NCBI GenBank assembly: GCA_038241115.1
Contig: JBBRGA010000048.1
Span: 1-22,148 of the forward strand
Length of the DNA: 22,148 nt
Reading direction: 5' to 3'
DNA from: JANYJJ01 sp038241115
GTDB lineage: Bacteria > Pseudomonadota > Gammaproteobacteria > Burkholderiales > Burkholderiaceae_C
The translations under genes were made by a program, and so were the position numbers. This document shows positions 6,867 through 13,030 of the stretch, one piece after another; position 1 is the first letter of the stretch; every line of letters starts with the position of its first letter. The notes beneath the pieces are model-generated. The model did no database searches. It was not told where the DNA came from and saw only the letters and a program-made list of their open reading frames with translations.

Positions 6867-7979
6867 ATGACCATGAAGACCCGTGCCGCAGTGGCTTGGA
6901 AAGCAGGTGCCCCGCTCACCATCGAAAATCTTGACCTCGAAGGCCCCAAAGCAGGCGAGGTTTTAGTAGAAATCAAAGCCACAGGCGTTTGTCACACGGA
7001 CTACTACACGCTTTCTGGCGCTGATCCGGAGGGCCTGTTCCCCGCAGTGTTGGGGCACGAAGGTGCGGGTGTCGTGGTGGACGTCGGTCCGGGTGTGACC
7101 ACACTGAAGCGCGACGACCACGTTATTCCGCTGTACACGCCCGAATGTCGCCAATGTAAGTTTTGCCTGTCGCGTAAAACCAATCTGTGCCAGCAAATTC
7201 GCAGTACACAGGGCAAGGGCTTGATGCCCGACGCGACCAGCCGCTTCAGCTTGAACGGCCAGCCCATATTGCATTACATGGGCACCAGCACCTTCAGCAA
7301 CTACATCGTCGTTCCCGAAATTGCACTGGCCAAAATTCGCAAAGACGCGCCGTTTGATGTGGTTTGCTACATCGGTTGCGGCGTCACCACTGGCGTCGGG
7401 GCGGTGATCTTTTCTGCCAAGGTCGAGGCAGGTGCAAACGTGGTGGTGTTTGGTCTGGGTGGTATCGGATTGAACGTGATTCAAGCAGCCAAGATGGTCG
7501 GTGCCGACAAGATCATTGGCGTTGATTTAAACCCGGCCCGCGAAGCCATGGCGCGCAAATTCGGCATGACAGATTTCATCAATCCCTCCACCGCTGCCAA
7601 CGTGGTGGAAGCCATCGTTCAGCTCACAGACGGTGGGGCTGACTACAGCTTTGAATGCATCGGCAACACCACCACCATGCGCCAAGCGTTGGAGTGCACG
7701 CACAAGGGCTGGGGCCGTAGTTTGATCATCGGCGTGGCGGCGGCAGGCGCCGAAATCAGCACACGACCTTTTCAATTGGTGACCGGTCGCAAATGGGAAG
7801 GCTCAGCGTTTGGCGGCGCACGTGGCCGCACCGATGTTCCAAAAATTGTCGATTGGTACATGGAGGGCAAGATCAACATCGACGACCTCATCACTCACCG
7901 CTTGAAGCTCGAAGACATCAATCACGGCTTTGATTTGATGAAGCGCGGCGAGTCGATCCGTTCAGTGGTGATTTTTTGA
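6867..7979 (+). CDS. frmA: S-(hydroxymethyl)glutathione dehydrogenase / class III alcohol dehydrogenase
   Basis: The 370-aa zinc enzyme oxidises S-hydroxymethylglutathione, the spontaneous adduct of formaldehyde and glutathione, to S-formylglutathione with NAD+. It can also reduce S-nitrosoglutathione. The catalytic zinc ligands Cys42, His64 and Cys171 and the structural zinc cysteines 94, 97, 100 and 108 are all present, as is the NAD-binding GLGGIG (197-202). Length and sequence agree with the FrmA/AdhC family (also named adhC). The ATG at 6867 is used; an ATG two codons later is better placed behind GAGAAG and is equally possible. The stop overlaps the start of the hydrolase gene by one base, so the two are co-translated. 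No FrmR repressor gene is adjacent. Confidence 0.97.
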   Translation: MTMKTRAAVAWKAGAPLTIENLDLEGPKAGEVLVEIKATGVCHTDYYTLSGADPEGLFPAVLGHEGAGVVVDVGPGVTTLKRDDHVIPLYTPECRQCKFCLSRKTNLCQQIRSTQGKGLMPDATSRFSLNGQPILHYMGTSTFSNYIVVPEIALAKIRKDAPFDVVCYIGCGVTTGVGAVIFSAKVEAGANVVVFGLGGIGLNVIQAAKMVGADKIIGVDLNPAREAMARKFGMTDFINPSTAANVVEAIVQLTDGGADYSFECIGNTTTMRQALECTHKGWGRSLIIGVAAAGAEISTRPFQLVTGRKWEGSAFGGARGRTDVPKIVDWYMEGKINIDDLITHRLKLEDINHGFDLMKRGESIRSVVIF

Positions 7980-8821
7980 TGGAGTTGCTGAGTCAGCACG
8001 CCAGCTGCGGCGGTGCGCAGAGGTTTTATCGACACCACTCGGAAGTGATCGGTCTGCCCATGAACTTTGGCGTTTTCGTGCCGCCGCAGGCGCAAGTACG
8101 TCCAGTGCCGGTGCTGTTTTTCTTGGCTGGTTTGACATGCGATCACGAAACCTTTGCCATCAAAGCAGGTGCCCAACGGTTTGCCGCGGAACACGGTTTG
8201 ATTTTGGTCACGCCTGACACGAGCCCTCGAGCCACTGGTGTCGCCAATGCCGACGCGGCATGGGATTTTGGCCATGCCGCGAGCTTCTATCTGGACGCGA
8301 CCGAAGCGCCCTGGGCTCAGCACTGGCGCATGGGCACTTATGTGAACGCCGAATTGCGCGCCTTGGTACTTTCCAACTTTCCGGCCCGCGCTGACCGTGT
8401 CGGTATTTTTGGACACTCGATGGGAGGGCACGGCGCCTTGACATTGGCGCTGAAAAAGCCCGGCGCTTACCAAAGCGTGTCGGCCCTTGCACCCATTGCG
8501 GCGCCGATGCGATGCCCTTGGGGCGTGAAAGCGTTCACCGGATACTTGGGCGACAACCCCGCTTTATGGGCTGCGCACGACGCCACTGAATTGATAAAGG
8601 CCGGTGTGCGAATCCCGCCATTGCTGATCGATCAGGGCCTGACGGACAAATTTCTGTCGGAGCAACTGTGCCCTGATTTATTCGAGGCCGCATGTGGCCA
8701 AGGCGGGCAAGCGCTGACGCTACGCAGGCATGACGGTTACGACCACGGGTACTACTTTGTTGCCAGCTTTATGGGAGATCACATTGCTCACCACGCATCG
8801 TTCTTAAATGCGGATGACTGA
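7979..8821 (+). CDS. fghA: S-formylglutathione hydrolase
   Basis: The 280-aa esterase-D-type alpha/beta hydrolase splits S-formylglutathione to formate and glutathione, the step after FrmA. The nucleophile is Ser147 in GHSMGG. Asp223 (DQGLTDKF region) and His256 (HDGYDHGYYF region) complete the triad. The oxyanion and substrate segment FLAGLTCDHETF is also conserved. The ATG at 7979 shares its A with the TGA of the dehydrogenase gene (TGATG), a classic coupled arrangement. An in-frame TTG one codon earlier is not needed. Length is the family norm of about 280. The name frmB is used for the E. coli equivalent. Confidence 0.97.
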   Translation: MELLSQHASCGGAQRFYRHHSEVIGLPMNFGVFVPPQAQVRPVPVLFFLAGLTCDHETFAIKAGAQRFAAEHGLILVTPDTSPRATGVANADAAWDFGHAASFYLDATEAPWAQHWRMGTYVNAELRALVLSNFPARADRVGIFGHSMGGHGALTLALKKPGAYQSVSALAPIAAPMRCPWGVKAFTGYLGDNPALWAAHDATELIKAGVRIPPLLIDQGLTDKFLSEQLCPDLFEAACGQGGQALTLRRHDGYDHGYYFVASFMGDHIAHHASFLNADD

Positions 8822-8869
8822 AGCGGCTTTGCTGGCCCTGCGCCATCGACAAGCACTGGAGGGTCGAAA

Positions 8870-9154
8870 ATGCAGCGCGATCAAGCTACGACAATCTGGC
8901 ACATGCAAACCATCGACTTTCAACTTCGCGGCGAATTCATTCCGCTTGATGCTTTGCTCAAAGCAACCGGCTTGGCGCCCAGCGGCGGCTTCGCCAAAGG
9001 CATGGTGGCAGACGGAAAAGTACAGGTCAACGGCCAAATGGAGCTCCGTAAGACCTGCAAACTTCGAGCGGGCCAAATGGTCAGCGTTGCGGCAGTGCGG
9101 ATAAAAATTTTGCCAGCGCCGAGTACAGACAGCGCCGTCTCATTTGTTGATTGA
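8870..9154 (+). CDS. S4-domain RNA-binding protein (YbcJ-like)
   Basis: A 94-aa protein whose body is a lone S4 fold like E. coli YbcJ: LDALLKATGL, GGFAKGMVADGKVQVNG and RKTCKLRAGQMVSV (about residues 26-71). S4 modules bind structured RNA, usually rRNA or tRNA, and the isolated form has no proven role. GGAGGG at 8858-8863 lies six bases before the ATG at 8870. A second ATG at 8903 matches the usual family N-terminus (MQTIDFQLRG) but lacks such a site. It follows fghA by 48 bp, so it is probably the last gene of the formaldehyde operon. A functional link to formaldehyde is not evident and may be only co-transcription. Confidence 0.88.
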   Translation: MQRDQATTIWHMQTIDFQLRGEFIPLDALLKATGLAPSGGFAKGMVADGKVQVNGQMELRKTCKLRAGQMVSVAAVRIKILPAPSTDSAVSFVD

Positions 9155-9258
9155 TTGAACTGAAATTCGGGGAGTGAGGCTATTTTGCCTGGCAGCTTGT
9201 ATAAGTTGCGGCTTGGTTCCTTTTCCGGCCCGCTGCAGTTTTTACTGAGTCAACTTTT

Positions 9259-9278
9259 TTTGCATCACGCAAATTTTT
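9259..9278 (+). terminator. Weak hairpin plus T-run before the dioxygenase gene
   Basis: TTTGC (9259-9263) and GCAAA (9269-9273) form a 5-bp stem with loop ATCAC, followed by TTTTT. It lies about 105 bp after the S4 gene and ends only a few bases before the ATG at 9283. The stem is short and AT-rich, so termination would be inefficient; it could instead occlude the dioxygenase start. Confidence 0.25.
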
Positions 9279-9282
9279 CTCG

Positions 9283-10023
9283 ATGAATCTTTTTCCACCC
9301 TTTGTGCCTTGTTCTGAGCTGACATCCGCACTGCAGTCGAAAGGGCATGCCGTTTTATCGCCAGCATCGGTCAGCGAGTTGACGTCCATACCGCTGACTG
9401 AATTGATGGCGCTGAATCCTTCTTGGAATGACCTGCTCCCCGACGCCTACTTGCGCGACGGAGGTCGCTATCGCAAGCGCCGCCACACCTGCTTGGTGGT
9501 GGACGGCGGGGCAGTTCGAACCGTAAAACATCGCGCGCACTGGCAGCCGGTGGAATACAACGCCTTGCACGGTGGTCTGGAGCGATGGTTTGAGCCCATG
9601 AACGTCGCGGTCGTGGCCGAGCCAGCGTGGGCGCCGATGCTCCTCGCCCTGGCGGATGCGTGCAGTCAACTGAAGGGTACCCAACCATGGTTTGTCGAGG
9701 CGCACCAATTTCGCATAGACACCACTGACGGCATAGGCCGCCCCACGCCTGAGGGTGCGCACCGCGACGGTGTCGACTTTGTGGTGGTGGCCTTGGTCGC
9801 CCGAGAAAACGTGAAGGGCGGAGAAACGCGGGTGTTTGACGCCGACGGCCCTGACGGCATTCGCTTCACGATGACTCAGCCGTGGACTCTGCTGATGCTG
9901 GACGACGCACGAGTGATTCACGAGACCACGCCCATACAACCGCAGGGAACCTCTGGTGGGCACCGCGACACGCTGGTGCTGACCTTCAGGGCGGGTGGAT
10001 TTCAAGGACCAAAACCGGTTTGA
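9283..10023 (+). CDS. 2-oxoglutarate/Fe(II)-dependent dioxygenase (2OG-Fe_Oxy_2 family)
   Basis: The 246-aa protein belongs to the double-stranded beta-helix family that includes Bacillus L-isoleucine 4-hydroxylase. The iron triad is visible as His160-x-Asp162 (EGAHRDGVD) and His213 (VIHETTPI), and Arg228 in GHRDTLVLTFR is placed to bind 2-oxoglutarate. The N-terminal half carries family segments YLRDGGRYRKRRH (56-68) and VEAHQFRI (138-145). These enzymes hydroxylate free amino acids or related small acids; the substrate here is unknown. The ATG at 9283 fits the family N-terminus, but no Shine-Dalgarno site precedes it, and a T-rich hairpin lies just upstream. There is no metabolic neighbour that hints at a substrate. 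Confidence 0.88.
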   Translation: MNLFPPFVPCSELTSALQSKGHAVLSPASVSELTSIPLTELMALNPSWNDLLPDAYLRDGGRYRKRRHTCLVVDGGAVRTVKHRAHWQPVEYNALHGGLERWFEPMNVAVVAEPAWAPMLLALADACSQLKGTQPWFVEAHQFRIDTTDGIGRPTPEGAHRDGVDFVVVALVARENVKGGETRVFDADGPDGIRFTMTQPWTLLMLDDARVIHETTPIQPQGTSGGHRDTLVLTFRAGGFQGPKPV

Positions 10024-10194
10024 TTGGACCTTCGGGCCTCTTGCTGGCCGACGCTCGTCGGCGCGGAAGACGCTCCAACACGCAATGTCTGCATTTCGTC
10101 GCAAGACGCTCGCGAAGTCGGCACAACACTCCGACACTGACTCCATCGACACAGCAAATGCGGTGTTGAAACCCAAGTGATACCGGAGTCCAAC

Positions 10195-10461
10195 ATGAAC
10201 GCAGCCACCCTGAACCGTCTTGTCAAATCAGCTTCGCTGATTGGCTCTGCAGCCATCGTTGCCGCTGGCGCGGGCCTCATCAACATGCACGCAACCCCAG
10301 TCTCGAAGCTGCCCGTTTCCGAACTGCCTCGTATGGTGGTGACTGCCCAACGTCAGACCATTGTTGAGCTGCCTCGTGTGGTGGTGACGGGTCACCGCAT
10401 CATTCACGTCGATGCTGAAGTTGCTCAGCGCAGTGCAAGCAAACCCGCGAGCCGCGGCTGA
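10195..10461 (+). CDS. Small exported protein with two TonB-box-like VVVTGxR repeats
   Basis: An 88-aa protein. The ATG at 10195 has CGGAG six bases upstream. Residues 10-31 form a hydrophobic signal or anchor segment (SLIGSAAIVAAGAGLI). The mature part contains ELPRMVVTAQR (43-53) and ELPRVVVTGHR (58-68), an exact 15-residue period, followed by a short polar tail. The motif resembles the segment after the signal peptide of TonB-dependent receptors, but no receptor follows. A single copy of the motif occurs in the 64-aa protein at 129-323. Function is unknown. Candidate roles, all inferred, are interaction with TonB or with a beta-rich partner in the periplasm. The gene lies 171 bp after the dioxygenase and converges on rluA. 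Confidence 0.75.
   Translation: MNAATLNRLVKSASLIGSAAIVAAGAGLINMHATPVSKLPVSELPRMVVTAQRQTIVELPRVVVTGHRIIHVDAEVAQRSASKPASRG
10321..10388 (+). repeat. Two direct repeats, 45-bp period, inside the small exported protein gene
   Basis: The 23-base segments at 10321-10343 and 10366-10388 differ at only two positions, both in the third or first base of a codon (GAA/GAG, ATG/GTG). They encode the two ELPR-VVT motifs. Near-identity at DNA level suggests a recent internal duplication or strong constraint. Confidence 0.9.
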
Positions 10462-10481
10462 ACCCAATTTATCCAGCGCGC

Positions 10482-11141
10482 CTAAAAAGGCGCCTGTGAA
10501 TCGAATTGCAAATTCTCGCCAGTCGATGGGTGAACCAGACGCAAAGAAGTGGCGTGCAACAAAAGCCGCGACGACAGGGCTGTGACTTTGGGTGGCGCGT
10601 AAAGGGAGTCGCCCCAAATGGGGTGACCCATTTCACGCAAGTGGACGCGCAGCTGATGAGAGCGGCCAGTGACTGGCTCCAGCATCAATACGCTGCTGTT
10701 TTGAGCGGGGCTCCGCGCTATCACGCTGTAACGGGTCAATGACGGTTTACCGTTGACGACGTCTACTTTTTGCCTCGGTCGGTTAGGCCAATCTGTGAGC
10801 AATGGCCAGTTGATTTCACCCTTTTCATCCGCAACACAACCGTCAACCACCGCCACGTAGCGCTTGCTGATGGTGCGCCGCTCAAACGCCATGCTCAGTT
10901 GGCGCTGCACCTCGATTCCGCGCGCAAACAGCATCAGCCCCGAAGTTGCCATGTCCAGACGGTGCACTACCCGCGCATCGTCGTAGACCGCTTGAACTCT
11001 TGAGGCGGCGCAGTCTTGCTTGTCTGCGCCGCGTCCGGGAACTGACAGCAAACCGGAAGGTTTGCACACCACCAGCAGAGATGCGTCTGCATGAACGAAC
11101 GACAGCAACTCGCACGCTGCATCAGCGCTCCAAGAAGTCAT
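10482..11141 (-). CDS. rluA: RluA-family pseudouridine synthase (23S rRNA U746 / tRNA U32)
   Basis: The 219-aa protein has the same length as E. coli RluA and shares its long conserved blocks: KPSGLLSVPGR (27-37), the catalytic HRLDMATSG (60-68, Asp63), LLTDWPNRPRQKV and TGRSHQLRVH. The DWPNRP block and the absence of an N-terminal S4 domain point to RluA itself rather than RluC or RluD. It should isomerise U746 of 23S rRNA and U32 of some tRNAs. The ATG at 11141 fits the family start, but the purine-rich AAGGGA lies almost against it. It lies 60 bp after the Tim44-domain gene with a terminator between, so it needs its own promoter or read-through. Confidence 0.93.
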   Translation of the reverse strand: MTSWSADAACELLSFVHADASLLVVCKPSGLLSVPGRGADKQDCAASRVQAVYDDARVVHRLDMATSGLMLFARGIEVQRQLSMAFERRTISKRYVAVVDGCVADEKGEINWPLLTDWPNRPRQKVDVVNGKPSLTRYSVIARSPAQNSSVLMLEPVTGRSHQLRVHLREMGHPIWGDSLYAPPKVTALSSRLLLHATSLRLVHPSTGENLQFDSQAPF

Positions 11142-11152
11142 TCCCTTACCAA

Positions 11153-11177
11153 TAAAAAGGGCCGCCGAAGCGACCCT
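11153..11177 (-). terminator. Rho-independent terminator after the Tim44-domain gene (UUCG loop)
   Basis: On the minus strand AGGGTCGC and GCGGCCCT pair over eight positions (one G-T wobble) around a TTCG loop, followed by TTTTATT. It begins 24 bases after the stop codon at 11202 and ends about 12 bases before the rluA ATG. Confidence 0.88.
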
Positions 11178-11201
11178 GTTGAATCATCAAAAGCCACTAG
11201 A

Positions 11202-12230
11202 TCACTGATTTTGCTCGATGCCCGCAATGGCCCAAGAGCGGCTGTCGTCTTGGGGCTTGACCAAATGCCAGACCTCGTCGAACGAAGCCGACGCTGAATC
11301 TTTTTCTTCGCGGATCATGCCGTGGAAGCGCACACTGACAATTTGGCGGTCTGCTTCCGTGGCCACATCCAGCACTTGCGCCTCAACGCTGACCACGTCA
11401 GTTTCTTGCTTGGCGGTGCCGCGCTCTTGCAGCTCAAGGCGGACCGAGGCGAACATCTCTGGTGTGGTGAAGTTGCGCAGGTCATTCAAATCGGCTGCAT
11501 CGTTTGCGGTTTGCATGCGGATGAAAATCATCTTTGCAATCCGCTCGAAGCCGGGTGAGTCAAAGTCGGCTGGGACGTGATTTCGCGTGGCAGCGTTGAC
11601 GGCTGGTATGGCGTCCAAAGTGGCGGACGAAGGGATCTGGAATGGAGTGACATTGGATGTCTGCTCAGCGGTTCGCAGCATGCTGTTTTGCGCTGGGTTA
11701 TTGGGCGCATTCACTCGTTCGTCGACGAATGCGTTTGTGCGGCCAGAAGCGCCCATGCCCGCCAATGCCGGCTTCGGACCGCCCAATGCACCACCGAATG
11801 CGCCACCGAATGCACCAGCAGATGCACCAGCAGATGCTCCACCCGAATTCGCACGAAAGCGCTTTATCAAGAAGCCGATGACGAAGGCAGCTACCAAGGC
11901 AACCAACGCCATGGTCAAGAAGTTAGCGAATGCGGCGCCCATCCCCAGGTGGCTCATCAGCGCTGCGATGCCCAAACCAGCTGCCAGGCCCGCCAAGGGC
12001 CCCATCCAGTTTCGCTTCGGGGCCGCCGCTGCTGCACCGGCAGCGGCAGGAGCCGCAGCTGCGGCAGGCGCTGCTGGTTTGGCTGGCACGGCGTCGGGTG
12101 CCGATTTCGCAGGCATGTTCCGCTGCATCCCAGATGAGCTGCCACCACCAAGACGCTTCGCGTCAGCGGTCAAAGGCGCCAAAGCGGTCGCGGCAGCAAC
12201 CAACAACGCGGAGATAAAAAATTTGTTCAT
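11202..12230 (-). CDS. Tim44-domain membrane protein
   Basis: A 342-aa protein. AAGGA lies seven bases before the ATG. Residues 1-24 form a signal peptide (cleavage near ADA-KR), followed by a low-complexity Ala/Pro region (about 41-71). Two hydrophobic segments (about 77-97 and 103-123) form a membrane hairpin, then comes a Gly/Ala-rich linker and a Tim44-like domain (about 220-340; FERIAKMIFIRMQTAN, LRNFTTPEMF and FDEVWHLVKP are recognisable). Proteins of this design are common in proteobacteria near rluA or ubiB-type genes; the domain resembles mitochondrial Tim44, but the bacterial role is not settled. The linker is encoded by 12-bp tandem repeats. The gene is monocistronic with its own terminator and is divergent from greB. 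Confidence 0.92.
   Translation of the reverse strand: MNKFFISALLVAAATALAPLTADAKRLGGGSSSGMQRNMPAKSAPDAVPAKPAAPAAAAAPAAAGAAAAAPKRNWMGPLAGLAAGLGIAALMSHLGMGAAFANFLTMALVALVAAFVIGFLIKRFRANSGGASAGASAGAFGGAFGGALGGPKPALAGMGASGRTNAFVDERVNAPNNPAQNSMLRTAEQTSNVTPFQIPSSATLDAIPAVNAATRNHVPADFDSPGFERIAKMIFIRMQTANDAADLNDLRNFTTPEMFASVRLELQERGTAKQETDVVSVEAQVLDVATEADRQIVSVRFHGMIREEKDSASASFDEVWHLVKPQDDSRSWAIAGIEQNQ
11776..11847 (-). repeat. 12-bp tandem repeats encoding the Gly/Ala linker
   Basis: Six consecutive 12-base units can be read on the plus strand: GGACCGCCCAAT, GCACCACCGAAT, GCGCCACCGAAT, then GCACCAGCAGAT twice exactly, then GCTCCACCCGAA. They encode tetrapeptides of the types FGGA and SAGA in the linker between the membrane hairpin and the Tim44-like domain. 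Such in-frame arrays can change length by slippage without breaking the protein. Confidence 0.85.
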
Positions 12231-12419
12231 TTGTAATCCTTACAGAAGCTGACAGATTCAACGTGATCGTAGTGTGTCATGGACAAACGCTGTTCACGCA
12301 TGCCCCCACAAGATATGGGGTGGCGTCGGTGTCACTTCAAGATTCCAGTTCGCCAATCGAGCGATCGGTGAAACTTGCGGGCGGTTCAATTCGATCCTGC
12401 GCTGACCTGACACACTGAC

Positions 12420-12986
12420 ATGAGCAAAGCCTTCACCCGAGAACTTGAAGTTGACAACGAGGATGAAGCTTCGACGCCGTTGCCCGCATTGCCCAACGGA
12501 GTCAAAAACTACATCACCCCGCAAGGCTTTGTGCGGTTGCGCATGGAGCTCATGAACTTGCTTGACGTCGAGCGGCCCAAAGTCGTCGACGTGGTGTCTT
12601 GGGCGGCGAAAAACGGTGACCGATCTGAAAACGGGGACTATCTCTATGGCAAGAAGCGTTTGCGTGAAATCGACCGGCGCATTTACTTTTTGACCAAGCG
12701 ATTGGAGCTGGCCGAAGTGGTGGACCCCAGCGTTCACTTTGGCCGCGACCAAGTTTTTTTCGGTGCGACCGTCACCTACGAAGACAGATCTGGTGCCCAG
12801 ACCACCATCACCATCAAAGGCGTGGACGAATTTGATTCATCGGCCGGTGAGGTGAGTTGGATCGCGCCCACAGCCCGAGCGCTGCTGCAATCTAAAGTTG
12901 GCGACGAAGTGAATGTGATGACCCCGGGCGGGCAGCAACAGCTTGACGTTATTGCGGTGAGATATCCGCAGCCAGTTAAAACCTGA
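12420..12986 (+). CDS. greB: Transcription elongation factor GreB
   Basis: The 188-aa protein enters the secondary channel of RNA polymerase and stimulates cleavage of backtracked transcripts. The N-terminal coiled coil carries the acidic tip GDRSENGDY (Asp67 and Glu70 are the likely catalytic acids), followed by YGKKRLREIDRR, which distinguishes GreB from GreA. The C-terminal FKBP-like domain runs from about 105 to 185. About 30 extra N-terminal residues (LEVDNEDEASTPL) precede the usual YITPQGF start, as often in this group. The ATG at 12420 lacks a strong Shine-Dalgarno site. The 189-bp spacer to the divergent Tim44-domain gene holds a small inverted repeat (CCCCA...TGGGG near 12303-12319) but no promoter I can name with confidence. 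Confidence 0.96.
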   Translation: MSKAFTRELEVDNEDEASTPLPALPNGVKNYITPQGFVRLRMELMNLLDVERPKVVDVVSWAAKNGDRSENGDYLYGKKRLREIDRRIYFLTKRLELAEVVDPSVHFGRDQVFFGATVTYEDRSGAQTTITIKGVDEFDSSAGEVSWIAPTARALLQSKVGDEVNVMTPGGQQQLDVIAVRYPQPVKT

Positions 12987-13030
12987 AGCGACGGTTTTGA
13001 GCCGTTGCTTTGACTGTCAGCGTTGCAAAT

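Noticed and set aside
9355..10176. Minus-strand open frame of 273 codons opposite the dioxygenase
   Set aside because: The plus strand encodes a complete enzyme with all catalytic residues; the antisense translation is low in motifs and rich in Arg/His/Gln.
9995..10180. 61-codon plus-strand frame between the dioxygenase and the 88-aa gene
   Set aside because: It starts inside the dioxygenase gene with a non-ATG codon, lacks a ribosome binding site and has no recognisable sequence.
10478..10493. GCGCCT-AAAA-AGGCGC hairpin between the 88-aa gene and rluA
   Set aside because: It overlaps the rluA stop and has no T-run on either strand, so I do not call it a terminator.
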